Part shown: positions 9,176 to 18,445 of the stretch, piece by piece
Position numbering within the stretch: the stretch's first letter is position 1
Layout: every line of letters starts with the position of its first letter
Assembly (NCBI RefSeq): GCF_900168055.1
Contig: NZ_FUYS01000001.1
Coordinates: 186,001-250,000 of the forward strand
Length of the DNA: 64,000 nucleotides
Reading direction: 5' to 3'
Source: Parapedobacter luteus
Lineage (GTDB): Bacteria; Bacteroidota; Bacteroidia; Sphingobacteriales; Sphingobacteriaceae
Notes under the pieces: model-generated
What the model saw: the letters and a program-made list of their open reading frames with translations, nothing else
Database searches by the model: none
Told to the model about the DNA's origin: nothing
Position numbers and translations under genes: made by a program

Positions 9176-12100
9176 ATGAAAAGGCTGCATTTAACTAGGA
9201 TTCCATGCATGCTATTCATGTTGTGCTGTTACCTGTGCGGGGCGCGGGTTTATGCGCAGAATGTGACTGTCTCGGGCGTGGTGAAAGATCAACGGGGTAC
9301 GCTGTTGGCTGGGGTCACCGTCAAGGAAAAAGGAAGCCCGAATACGGTCGTGACGGCTGATAACGGGCGGTATACCATTACCGTCCGCGGGCCGGGAAGT
9401 ACCCTGGTCTTTTCGTACGTTGGATTCCATCCGTTGGAGCGCAGCGTATCCTCGGGTTCTTCAAGCGTCGATATCATCCTGGAAGAGGACGCGTCCAGTT
9501 TGGATGAGGTCGTCGTGGTCGGCTACCAGAATATGCAGCGGCGCAAGATGACAGGAGCCGTTTCAAGCGTCAGCGGGCGCGATTTCGAAAACACGCCATA
9601 CGCAACCTTTGACCAGATGCTTCAGGGCCGTGTGGCCGGTCTTACGGTATTGACCACGTCGGGCGAGCCGGGCACCAACAACGTGGTCAATATTCGGGGA
9701 TCGAGTAACCTTGGCCTTGCGGATAACCAGTTGCAGGCGCCGCTCTACGTCATCGATAATATTATTTATGATGTGGGCGATATCCAGGCCGCTTACGGGA
9801 ACGCCAGTCCACTGCAGGCGATTAACCCGAACGACATTGAATCTGTGGACATTCTCAAGGATGCGTCCGCCGCGTCAATCTACGGTGCCCGGGCGGCTAA
9901 CGGTGTGATTATTATAAAAACCAAACGGCCGCCCTTGGGGGTTCCGGAAGTACGGGTGTCTGCATACGGTGGCGTGTCCAGCAGGCCGGCGATGAAGCCG
10001 ATTATGGTGGGCGCGGCCGACAGGCGGATGAAAATGTCGTTGCTGTATGGCGGCGGCCAGTACGATTGGTTTTATACCGGTCAGATCCACCAGATGCTTA
10101 CGGACAGCTTAAATCCTTCATTTAATAATGCCACGGACTGGCAGGGACTGTTTTTGCAGTCGGCCCCCATTACCAACGTCAACGTGAGCATCGGGGCATC
10201 GATGGAGAAATTCCTGTACCGTATATCCGCCCAGCATTATTATGAGGAGGGGGTGATGATGGGATTCGCAAACCAAAGCCTTACCCCCCGGCTTTTGCTG
10301 CAGGTGAATCCCTTGGAAAACCTGCAGTTTGAAACGAATATCTTTGCGGGTTTTACAAAAGCCAAACACGGGTCGGGTGACGATCAGAAGTATCCGTTTA
10401 CCACCTGGGGTTTCCCGTCGTCTTTTTGGGAAATAGGGGAGCTGGACAGGCAGATTTATACGGGGCGCTATGACGGGCTGCTGGATGACGACCGTTCGAC
10501 CAGTATAAATGGTAATGTGGCCGGTACCGTCAAAAAATTGTTTGTGCCCGAACTTTCGCTGCGGAGCCAGTTTTCTTTTAATATTAACAACAATACCCGC
10601 GATTTATACCGTCCGGTTTTGCTGACAGGCAATTACAATACGGCGCAGAACTGGGTAAACCAAAACCGGCGGTGGGAGTGGGAGAGTTACCTGAATTATG
10701 CCAAGACCTTTGACAGCGGGCACACGGTGAGCGGGGTACTCGGTTACGGGATGGAGAAGAATGTGTCCAACAATAGCCAGTTGCTGGGCAGGAGTTTAAA
10801 TAACGAAGCCATCAAAACGATTTCGGGCATCGGATCCGGATCAAATCTCTACGGGCGGTCATTGATTGCCGAGCGCGCAAGGATGTCCGTTTTCGGCAGG
10901 TTCGGCTATGACTATAAAAACCGTTACCTGATATCAGCCAGTTACCGTATGGACGCATCATCCCGGTACAGTGCCGACAACCGTTGGGGGATATTCCCGT
11001 CGATCTCAGCGGGTTGGGCAGTCAGCGAGGAAGATTTCTTCAAAGACCTCGGCGACTTTATTACCTTCCTGAAAATCAGGGGCAGTTACGGTATTACCGG
11101 GCGTGACCCGGGGTCGGAATACGCGCATTACACCATGCTTACTTATGATGGTACCTATACCGGTTCTGTGTTGGACAACGGTGTAGACGGATGGCAGCAG
11201 GGACAGCTGGGGCTCCCGGCAGTCCCAAACCAAACGACGTATAACGGTACCCGGGTGGCGTACGCAAACTACGGCGCCGCGGCCACATCGTCTACCATCA
11301 AATGGGAAAGCTCTCCGCAAATGAATATCGGAGTCGACCTCAATATGTTAAATGACCGTATTGAAGTAAATGCCGATTTTTATGTGCGGAATTCAACCAA
11401 TCTCGTATATGGACTGCAGATGCCCCTGACTTCCGGATACGCCACCATCGAGAACAATTACATCGATATCCGTAACTCGGGTGTGGAGCTGACCGTCAAC
11501 TCACGGAACATGTCGCCCCATTCCGCATTCCAATGGAGTACCAATTTTAATATCTCCTATAACCGGAATTTTGTCACCAAACTGCCTGATGGGGGCCGGG
11601 AAATCAAAGTGGGCCCAGCTTGGATGGAACGGGCGCTGAACGTGGGGCAACCTTTATTTCCGTTCAAAGTTTGGAAAGTGGATGGCGTTTACTCCACGGA
11701 TGGGGATGTGCCTGTGAACCCACTGACGGGAGATCGCATCAGGCATGGGTCCACTACGGGCACCCAGTATCAGGCCGGTGATCCGAGGCGGCTCGACATG
11801 AACGGCGATTACGTTATTGACGATAATGATAAAGTAGACATGGGCGACCCCAACCCTGACATCGTCGGCGGTATGACGCATACGTTTTCCTATAAAAATT
11901 GGTCACTTTCGGCATTGACGACGTTCGTTTTCGGACGCACGCTATGGAATGGTTATCTTTCTGACCGATTGCAAGACGCCGGCTCCGCCACGCTGTACAG
12001 TACCTGGGGTACCAATTCTGCCATATCGGGCGATTTTCAGTTGACGGATTTTTGGATGCAGCCCGGAGATAATGCCCGATTCCCCTCCCTGTTTCGCAAC

Positions 12101-12376
12101 ACGGTGGATAACTGGCATATTGCCAACAGCACGTTTGTTGAAAATGCGAGTTTTATCCGGATAAAAAACGTGCGGCTGGGTTATAACGTGCCAACGAACG
12201 TTGCAAAGCGGCTGGGAATGCGATCGCTGCGGCTGTACGCCGTGTTAGACAATATCGCCATATTTTCCTGGTCTACCGTGCCCGATCCGGAAGCGGTGGA
12301 GCCCAACGGGTATTCAACGGGTAACGGCTACCCGATTCCGAAAAAGTGGACATTCGGTATAGATTTTAATCTTTAA
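9176..12376 (+). CDS. SusC/RagA family TonB-linked outer membrane protein
   Basis: 1066 aa outer membrane transporter. It starts with a signal peptide (to YAQ at about residue 28), then a CarboxypepD_reg-like beta-sandwich (about 30-110), the SusC linker (DEVVVVGYQ), a plug domain with the NIRG, PLYVID and YGARAANGVIIIKT motifs, and a C-terminal TonB-dependent barrel ending in a Phe-rich strand (KKWTFGIDFNL). With its SusD partner it would import oligosaccharides, or glycopeptides, released at the cell surface. The stop codon overlaps the SusD start by one base. No SusR, HTCS or anti-sigma gene is seen next to it, so the regulator may lie outside the window. Confidence 0.96.
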   Translation: MKRLHLTRIPCMLFMLCCYLCGARVYAQNVTVSGVVKDQRGTLLAGVTVKEKGSPNTVVTADNGRYTITVRGPGSTLVFSYVGFHPLERSVSSGSSSVDIILEEDASSLDEVVVVGYQNMQRRKMTGAVSSVSGRDFENTPYATFDQMLQGRVAGLTVLTTSGEPGTNNVVNIRGSSNLGLADNQLQAPLYVIDNIIYDVGDIQAAYGNASPLQAINPNDIESVDILKDASAASIYGARAANGVIIIKTKRPPLGVPEVRVSAYGGVSSRPAMKPIMVGAADRRMKMSLLYGGGQYDWFYTGQIHQMLTDSLNPSFNNATDWQGLFLQSAPITNVNVSIGASMEKFLYRISAQHYYEEGVMMGFANQSLTPRLLLQVNPLENLQFETNIFAGFTKAKHGSGDDQKYPFTTWGFPSSFWEIGELDRQIYTGRYDGLLDDDRSTSINGNVAGTVKKLFVPELSLRSQFSFNINNNTRDLYRPVLLTGNYNTAQNWVNQNRRWEWESYLNYAKTFDSGHTVSGVLGYGMEKNVSNNSQLLGRSLNNEAIKTISGIGSGSNLYGRSLIAERARMSVFGRFGYDYKNRYLISASYRMDASSRYSADNRWGIFPSISAGWAVSEEDFFKDLGDFITFLKIRGSYGITGRDPGSEYAHYTMLTYDGTYTGSVLDNGVDGWQQGQLGLPAVPNQTTYNGTRVAYANYGAAATSSTIKWESSPQMNIGVDLNMLNDRIEVNADFYVRNSTNLVYGLQMPLTSGYATIENNYIDIRNSGVELTVNSRNMSPHSAFQWSTNFNISYNRNFVTKLPDGGREIKVGPAWMERALNVGQPLFPFKVWKVDGVYSTDGDVPVNPLTGDRIRHGSTTGTQYQAGDPRRLDMNGDYVIDDNDKVDMGDPNPDIVGGMTHTFSYKNWSLSALTTFVFGRTLWNGYLSDRLQDAGSATLYSTWGTNSAISGDFQLTDFWMQPGDNARFPSLFRNTVDNWHIANSTFVENASFIRIKNVRLGYNVPTNVAKRLGMRSLRLYAVLDNIAIFSWSTVPDPEAVEPNGYSTGNGYPIPKKWTFGIDFNL

Positions 12377-13866
12377 TGGAAAACGTAATGAAAGCATTTA
12401 AATTGTGCAGTATGGCACTGCTGAATATGATGGTATTGTTGGTTTCTTCCTGTTCGGACTTTCTAGATCTGGAACCCAAAAGTGCCTTGACGGATGAAAA
12501 TTTTTGGACAACACAAGGCGACGTGGATGCAGCGGTGGCGGGGGGGTACGCATTGATCCGGGCGGCCTTCAACCGGGCGGATGGGCTGTCTTTTTATGCA
12601 TATGGAGACCTGCCTTCCGATGAAATCAGCGCGGCCAACGTCACTCCGTTCGGGCAGATCCTGAATGGCCAGTGGAACCTGTATGTCGCGCCGTCTGATG
12701 TGAACCACGCGATGTACCAGCTGCGTCGGTACGATAGGTTTTACCGTGTGGTAGACCATGCCAATCGCATTATTGAAAACCTCCAGAAAATGGACGTTGC
12801 CGTCTTTGACAGCCAGGCCCGCCGTGATTTCCTACTTGGCGAAGCTTACTTTATACGAGCCTTCACGTATTTCTACATGGGCCGTATATGGGGTGGGGTG
12901 CCGCTTGTTACCGAAGCGGTTGCGCCGCTGCATGCCGAAAACCATGCCGCCGCAAGACCGGAAGAAGTGCTGGCTCAAAGCCTAAGCGATCTGGAAAAGG
13001 CCAAAGCATTGCTCGCCTGGGAAAATGCGACGTCGGCTGATTTTGCGGTGAGGGCCAACAAAGGTGCCGCGTTTGCGTTGGAGGCCCACCTGCACGCATG
13101 GATGGGTGAATACGAAGGGGCGGCAGCAGCTGCCGATTCGGTGATCCAAAGCCAGCTCTATTACTATGTGTCGCGGGACAGCCTGGTATACCGAAATATC
13201 TTTAGGGGAAATTCTTCGGAAGGGATTTTTGAAATCTCCCAGAATACAGCTAACGAAGGAACGCGATCAGGTATCGGCGAGGCCACATTGGTGTCTCCGT
13301 ACAACCGTCGGACGGTACCGGTGCTGGTCGTCCCGCCTGCGCGGATAAGCAACCTTTTTGACAACCCTGATGACAAGCGGCTGAAGTTTATGTTTGATAC
13401 AACGATAAATAGCAGTTACGTGATTTGCAGCAAATACGCGAACCTGACATTCAGCGATGAAAGCAACAATGCGGTACCTGTTTACAAAAACAACACCGTG
13501 GTGTTCCGTTATTCCGATATCAAACTCCTTCGGGCGGAGGCGCTGGCCGCAACGGGCGATGGGGCCGCGGCCCGCGAGCTGCTCAATGAAGTACGTATGC
13601 AGGCCGGCTTGCCCGCATGGGACGGTTCGGGCTCGCTTGTTGAAGCCATTTTCGATGAACGTGCCCGCGAACTGTTTTTGGAGGGGCACAGGTACTATGA
13701 CATGGTGAGGCTTTACAAGTACTTCGGCATATTCCAATTTCCATCAGCTAAAATGACATCGGATCAATTTAACAGGGGAAAGTATTACTGGCCGTTTGAC
13801 CCAAGCTTGCTGAACCAAAATCCATTGCTGCGGCAGACACCTTACTGGGGTACAGTCAATTTATAA
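12376..13866 (+). CDS. SusD/RagB family nutrient-binding lipoprotein
   Basis: 496 aa; the ATG at 12376 overlaps the SusC stop, and an in-frame ATG at 12388 is an equally plausible start. The lipobox LVSSC puts the lipidated cysteine at residue 26. The sequence has the SusD-like N-terminal region with the FLDLEPKS opening typical of the family, TPR-like helices, and the C-terminal RagB/SusD region (ERARELFLEGHRYYDMVRL). It would sit as the lid of the SusC transporter and bind the glycan at the surface. A pair this tightly coupled usually recognises one substrate class, here presumably the one attacked by the flanking GH43, GH97 and GH127/146 enzymes. Confidence 0.95.
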   Translation: MENVMKAFKLCSMALLNMMVLLVSSCSDFLDLEPKSALTDENFWTTQGDVDAAVAGGYALIRAAFNRADGLSFYAYGDLPSDEISAANVTPFGQILNGQWNLYVAPSDVNHAMYQLRRYDRFYRVVDHANRIIENLQKMDVAVFDSQARRDFLLGEAYFIRAFTYFYMGRIWGGVPLVTEAVAPLHAENHAAARPEEVLAQSLSDLEKAKALLAWENATSADFAVRANKGAAFALEAHLHAWMGEYEGAAAAADSVIQSQLYYYVSRDSLVYRNIFRGNSSEGIFEISQNTANEGTRSGIGEATLVSPYNRRTVPVLVVPPARISNLFDNPDDKRLKFMFDTTINSSYVICSKYANLTFSDESNNAVPVYKNNTVVFRYSDIKLLRAEALAATGDGAAARELLNEVRMQAGLPAWDGSGSLVEAIFDERARELFLEGHRYYDMVRLYKYFGIFQFPSAKMTSDQFNRGKYYWPFDPSLLNQNPLLRQTPYWGTVNL

Positions 13867-13886
13867 ACAGATTAGAACGGATTGTT

Positions 13887-15038
13887 ATGAAAGTTATTTA
13901 TTTCCGCATAAAATCGGCAATCGTTGGTGCTGCCGTATTGCTCGGGTTTCTCGCGTGCGAAAAGGATGCCTACCTTACCGATGAGGGGCTGCACCAAGCT
14001 GATGTCAGCCTGAATACATACGATTACCTCGCAGCGCATCCGCATCATATGTTTGACAGCCTGCTGATGGTGATCGATCATTTTGGCCTCAAGGACGAAA
14101 TTAATAATGCACGGACCTTTTGGGCGCCATCCGACTATTCGGTGTCCCGTTATTACCAAGTGAAGCGCGATTCGGTGCTGAATGAAAATGAAAATGCCTC
14201 GTATTCGTTTGAAGAGTTTCTCCAGGAACTGCATGTCGACTCGGTGCGGGCTTATATCAATAGCGACGGCTCCCACTGGCTGGGCACAGCGGAAACATCG
14301 TATACGTATGTAGCGAATCCCGCGGGATCTACAGGCTTCGCCTATCACAAAATACTCCAACCCAAAGGGCAATGGACGTATCAGGATATCTATCTGCTGT
14401 ATTTTGTCAGAGTAAGAGGGGAGGCCGACCAAGTCGGTCCCGACGGTAATGTCAGGGTAGACCGCAATGACGTGCCGGATTTACACATTCTATGCCAGAC
14501 TTCCGGCATTAAAACCGCTTCGGGGACAACGCTGAACGTCCTGGCCAACACGCATACTTTCCTCCTTGATTTTGCATCGCTAACCGACACGGGTCCATTT
14601 ATCGAGGATTTGCCTGACGGTATACGGTTTACATACGATGTCTCATTCCGCCCGGCAAGCGGTTACGTCGGCACATCTGTTGTCGCCCCGGCTACTTATA
14701 TCGCTGAGGTCTTCAGGCTGCAAACGGAAGATCTGTCTACCTTGCTGGGGAATTCCATTGTCTTTTATGCGATTGAGCCGGATGGAAGTCTCAATAGCAA
14801 CAGCACGGCGAATGCTCCCGGCCATTGGTTCAACCGGGACGGTAAAGTGGTGGCTTGGGGTGATGAGGCGCGTATATTCTCCGAGTACAATGGCGACACC
14901 TTTACATTCAGCATTGGCCAGTATCCAGACAGGCTGGCTTCGGGCGACACGTACACCGTTAAGCAGGCTATGGTATATACCAACCGGAACAACCAGCAAA
15001 TCAGGGCGGAGTTCGTGTTCAATATAACAATTAACTAA
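13887..15038 (+). CDS. Lipoprotein with fasciclin-like domain and C-terminal DUF4859 module
   Basis: 383 aa. LLGFLAC gives a lipidated Cys24. The middle resembles a FAS1 (fasciclin) domain: TFWAPSDYSV near residue 73 corresponds to the FAS1 FAPTD box, and the stretch from CQTSGIKT to LANTHTFLL matches the H2 region. The last 135 residues form a DUF4859-type module with GHWF and FSEYNGDTFTFSIGQYPD; nearly the same module closes the next two proteins. FAS1 domains act in adhesion, and the position after SusD is where SusE/F-like surface glycan-binding proteins occur. A surface binding role is therefore likely, but no substrate can be named. The gene starts 20 bases after susD and is cotranscribed. 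Confidence 0.82.
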   Translation: MKVIYFRIKSAIVGAAVLLGFLACEKDAYLTDEGLHQADVSLNTYDYLAAHPHHMFDSLLMVIDHFGLKDEINNARTFWAPSDYSVSRYYQVKRDSVLNENENASYSFEEFLQELHVDSVRAYINSDGSHWLGTAETSYTYVANPAGSTGFAYHKILQPKGQWTYQDIYLLYFVRVRGEADQVGPDGNVRVDRNDVPDLHILCQTSGIKTASGTTLNVLANTHTFLLDFASLTDTGPFIEDLPDGIRFTYDVSFRPASGYVGTSVVAPATYIAEVFRLQTEDLSTLLGNSIVFYAIEPDGSLNSNSTANAPGHWFNRDGKVVAWGDEARIFSEYNGDTFTFSIGQYPDRLASGDTYTVKQAMVYTNRNNQQIRAEFVFNITIN

Positions 15039-15057
15039 CGGTTTTAATCTGATAAAG

Positions 15058-16446
15058 ATGAATTTGAAACATATATGGCGCTACGGGCTGGCCACGCTGG
15101 CCGTGGTGCAGGGCTGTAAGCCTGATCAAATTGGATTCCTGAATGAGCATCTCCGGTACAATATTGCTGAATTGCTGGTGACACAGGGAACATCGGTAAG
15201 TACACCCCCGCTGATTGCTAACGGGAGCTCCACACCGATGACCGTGGAACTGCTGGAAATCCGCAATAAGGAGACGGGAGCGGCGGAAACGGCCTTTCTG
15301 CAACCCCACGAGTATCACGTTTTCCTGGAACAGGTGGGTGCCGATGACACCACGCTGGAACAGTTGGAAGCGAAGATTGGGACAGTCACCGAGCCGGCCT
15401 TGACCGTGAATGAAATCGGCGGAAAGGTGGCCTTGACCCCGGCTACCGAATACGTACCCCCGGGATCCTATACGCTGGATTTAAAAGTAACCAACATTTC
15501 GGGAACAAAAATTTATCCGGAAGTAATGGATATTACGTTATTGCCGATAAAGCCGGATTCGGTATTCGCCTCGTCGGCCTCAACCAGTACGATGTCTGAC
15601 GAATCGGCGACTGCCGAATGGAGGGATTACTCGGTAACAACCGAATACCGGCAAACTGCTGAGAACCGGATTATTTACGTCTGGGAAGACCGTGATGGTG
15701 TCCGGTTCAACCCTAAGCAAGGAGAGGTGGTCCGTAGGGCCTCCCTCCCCAGTTTTGCCGATTGGTCGCCTTTTTTCCCGGAGGAGCTGACCGATACGGC
15801 CATCGTGTACGAGTATCCCTTCTTTAAGGGGATGGCTTATCCGCTCAAGAGCGTGGCGCGTGTGGGGTCAACCAATTACTCGTCCGGACCGGAATCCCAT
15901 TACCGGATTCCGGCATTGGACAACAGCATCGCCATGAACATAAACACGATGACAAACACCAGGTTTTACCTGCCAGGTACCCATATTGTCCGGTACAGGT
16001 TGAACACCGTACGGCGGGGGCTTCCTGCCACGACGATCACGCGGGACGTTACACTGCCCGAAGGTGCCGGATATGCGGCCACCGCTGTCCCTATGGATCC
16101 GGACGAGCTGGCAGGCCTATTCGGTATTTCAGCAACAGAAATAGCCAGCCTGATGAATACCCGGATCACTTTTTACGGATTATTGCCCGATGGGACGCTT
16201 AACCCGAACAGCACGGCGGCGGCACCCGGCCATTGGTTTGACGCGAGCGGAAATACCGTTGGCTGGGGTGACGATGCGCGGTTATTCAGCGAATTCAATA
16301 CATCGGCTTTAGTGTTTAATATAGGTCAGTTTCCGGACAGGAATTTCGCGGGAGATACGTTTACGGTTCGGCAGGCGATGATTTACAGGCCCGCTGGAGA
16401 AGACGCCGTCCGCGTGAATTTTGTGTTTAACATCACGATCCAATAA
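15058..16446 (+). CDS. Lipoprotein with DUF5007-like N-terminus and C-terminal DUF4859 module
   Basis: 462 aa. The start MNLKHIW leads to the lipobox VVQGC with Cys20. The N-terminal part (about 25-190) is beta-rich and resembles DUF5007/DUF1735-type domains of proteins encoded next to SusD, a moderate match made by eye. Residues about 195-325 show no family I recognise. The C-terminal 125 residues repeat the DUF4859-type module of its neighbours (NPNSTAAAPGHWF, then FSEFNTSALVFNIGQFPD). It lies 19 bases after the preceding gene. A surface glycan-binding or adhesion role is inferred from lipidation, modular build and position. Confidence 0.75.
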   Translation: MNLKHIWRYGLATLAVVQGCKPDQIGFLNEHLRYNIAELLVTQGTSVSTPPLIANGSSTPMTVELLEIRNKETGAAETAFLQPHEYHVFLEQVGADDTTLEQLEAKIGTVTEPALTVNEIGGKVALTPATEYVPPGSYTLDLKVTNISGTKIYPEVMDITLLPIKPDSVFASSASTSTMSDESATAEWRDYSVTTEYRQTAENRIIYVWEDRDGVRFNPKQGEVVRRASLPSFADWSPFFPEELTDTAIVYEYPFFKGMAYPLKSVARVGSTNYSSGPESHYRIPALDNSIAMNINTMTNTRFYLPGTHIVRYRLNTVRRGLPATTITRDVTLPEGAGYAATAVPMDPDELAGLFGISATEIASLMNTRITFYGLLPDGTLNPNSTAAAPGHWFDASGNTVGWGDDARLFSEFNTSALVFNIGQFPDRNFAGDTFTVRQAMIYRPAGEDAVRVNFVFNITIQ

Positions 16447-16483
16447 CGAAGGATAAGATGAACGTGCCGAGGTAAGTCCACCC

Positions 16484-16525
16484 ATGATGCGTTAGCGCGT
16501 AGTATGCGGCGTGCCAACGCATCAT
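16484..16525. other. Long inverted repeat between lipoprotein genes
   Basis: ATGATGCGTT (16484-16493) is the exact inverse of AACGCATCAT (16516-16525), and pairing continues inward through GCGCG/CGTGC with mismatches. There is no T run after it, so it may be an mRNA stabiliser or processing hairpin rather than a terminator. It sits in the only gap over 100 bases between susC and the downstream DUF6055 gene. Confidence 0.6.
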
Positions 16526-16555
16526 TTGTTAACTAACGACTAACTAACCACCTAC

Positions 16556-18406
16556 ATGATGAAAGCACCTGCATTAAAACTACGGCTTACAGTTTTAGTT
16601 GTCTTTATGACGCTTATTTTTGCTTCCTGTAAAAAAGGCGACTTAATCGGGGAAAGTCCCACAGCAGAAGAGACAACCGATACGCTGACCATATACAAAC
16701 CCAATGAATTTGCCAATATGGATTTCGAAGACAGCACCAGTACCTGGAGCTATCACCGCAGCAGGCAGTCGGCCCACTTCATTGTATTCTGGGGGGCTGG
16801 CTATGGTGCCAATGACCCGAATGACGCCGCCGTTCCGGCAACGCACCGTGTCGATATTGACGACCTCTTGGAGAAGGCTGAAGAGTACTACGCCTTAAAT
16901 GTTGATACGCTGAAATTCGCGGAACGCGGCATCGGCCAGTCTAACCTGGACCAATATAAAATGATGATTTTCCTGCACTACACCACCGAGTGGATGGCGT
17001 ATGGTGGCGGGTATGACGACGTCATCGGTGCCCTATGGATCAGTCCAGGCACAGCACAACCCGTAGGGGCGACCATCGCGCATGAAATCGGGCACAGTTT
17101 CCAATATCAGGTACGTTGTGATTTGGGTGCTGCCCACGGCTTCCGGTACGGATTTGGCGGCAATGGCGGCAACGGCTTCTGGGAGCAGACGGCTCAGTGG
17201 CAGGCACACCAGAGCTATCCCGACCAGAATTTTGGATCACATCATTTTTCGGTATACGCCGAAAACTATCACCGGCATCAGATCCACGAGTGGTACCGTT
17301 ATGCAAACTATTTCATTCACCACTATTGGGCTGATAAGCACGGATTGGACATCGTCGGCCGGATTTGGCGGGAGGCTATCCAACCGGAAGACCCAATACA
17401 AGCTTATAAACGCATTACCGGTATCACCGATGCGCAGCTGAATGACGAGATCTATGACATGGCCACGAAGTTTGCTACGTGGGATATTGGGGCATTACGC
17501 GATTTGGGTACAAATCATATTGGTGCGTTGACCTATAAATTTACGATGCTGAGCGACGGGACGCTGCGTGTCACCTATGATCGGACGCCCGGCACCACGG
17601 GCTACAATGTCATCCCGCTGGAGGTGCCCGCTGCCGGTACCGAGGTGTCCATTGCCTTTACCGGATTGATCAATGAGACGGGGTACAACCCCGTCGCCGA
17701 TCCTTCCCGTGCCGGCTGGCGGTATGGCTACGTTGCATTGCTGGAAAATGGTAGCCGCGTATATGGGGATATGCACAGCGCGGCCAGTGGGACGGCAGCG
17801 TTTACCGTCCCGTCCGGAACTGGGCGGCTGTTTTTCGTTGTAACCGGGGCTCCTGCCTCGTATGCGCCACATGCTTGGGACGAAGATGAGTCCAATGATG
17901 AACAGTGGCCGTACGAGATAAAAGTTACAAATACAGATGTCGTCGGATACTTGACGTTCGATGATGACGATGAGCCGGAAGATATCACCTTTACCTATAA
18001 TATCAGTTTTCCATATGACGCCCAAAATTATTCGGGGACAACCGTGAGTGTAGATCAAGGGCAGCTTGGTTTGGCATTTGTCCTCCAGCCAAGTGATATC
18101 GCTGCCCGGCTGTCCAGTGGAACGGTCACCTTCCATGCGGTAGAACCGACAGGCGTTTTAAATGCGACCACTACGGCAAACGGTTATGGGCATTGGTTTG
18201 GTGCGAGCGGCGATGTCGTCCCATGGGGTGTTGATGCCCGTGTGTTTTCAGAGTTTAATGAGTCGACCTTCGTGTTTACGATAGGACAGTATCCCGCACA
18301 GACGACGGCAGGTGCCACGTATACCATCAGACAGGCCCTGGTATATGAGTACGAGCCGGGGCGAACCGTTCAGGCGACTTTTGTCTTTAACGTGAACATC
18401 CAATAG
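16556..18406 (+). CDS. Lipoprotein: DUF6055-type putative zinc metallopeptidase fused to DUF4859 module
   Basis: 616 aa with lipobox IFASC (Cys25), so probably anchored at the surface. The DUF6055 core (about 55-470) is a clear relative of the protein at 4056: it has HEIGH at residues 176-180, a downstream FWEQTAQW motif whose Glu210 is a candidate third metal ligand, and the same LDIVGRIWRE and EQWPYEIKVT blocks. The last 135 residues are a DUF4859-type module, third in a row, which the 4056 protein lacks. I infer a tethered metallopeptidase carrying its own binding module, while the 4056 protein is the secreted form. Activity is unproven. A terminator follows directly. Confidence 0.8.
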   Translation: MMKAPALKLRLTVLVVFMTLIFASCKKGDLIGESPTAEETTDTLTIYKPNEFANMDFEDSTSTWSYHRSRQSAHFIVFWGAGYGANDPNDAAVPATHRVDIDDLLEKAEEYYALNVDTLKFAERGIGQSNLDQYKMMIFLHYTTEWMAYGGGYDDVIGALWISPGTAQPVGATIAHEIGHSFQYQVRCDLGAAHGFRYGFGGNGGNGFWEQTAQWQAHQSYPDQNFGSHHFSVYAENYHRHQIHEWYRYANYFIHHYWADKHGLDIVGRIWREAIQPEDPIQAYKRITGITDAQLNDEIYDMATKFATWDIGALRDLGTNHIGALTYKFTMLSDGTLRVTYDRTPGTTGYNVIPLEVPAAGTEVSIAFTGLINETGYNPVADPSRAGWRYGYVALLENGSRVYGDMHSAASGTAAFTVPSGTGRLFFVVTGAPASYAPHAWDEDESNDEQWPYEIKVTNTDVVGYLTFDDDDEPEDITFTYNISFPYDAQNYSGTTVSVDQGQLGLAFVLQPSDIAARLSSGTVTFHAVEPTGVLNATTTANGYGHWFGASGDVVPWGVDARVFSEFNESTFVFTIGQYPAQTTAGATYTIRQALVYEYEPGRTVQATFVFNVNIQ

Positions 18407-18414
18407 GCAGTCAG

Positions 18415-18445
18415 GGCCGCATCATTTGTGGTGCGGCCTTTTTTT
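18415..18445 (+). terminator. Intrinsic terminator after the susC operon
   Basis: GGCCGCA (18415-18421) pairs with TGCGGCC (18432-18438), extended by a few loop-side pairs and followed by seven T residues. It lies 9 bases after the stop of the DUF6055-DUF4859 gene and separates it from the GH127/GH146 gene. Confidence 0.9.
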
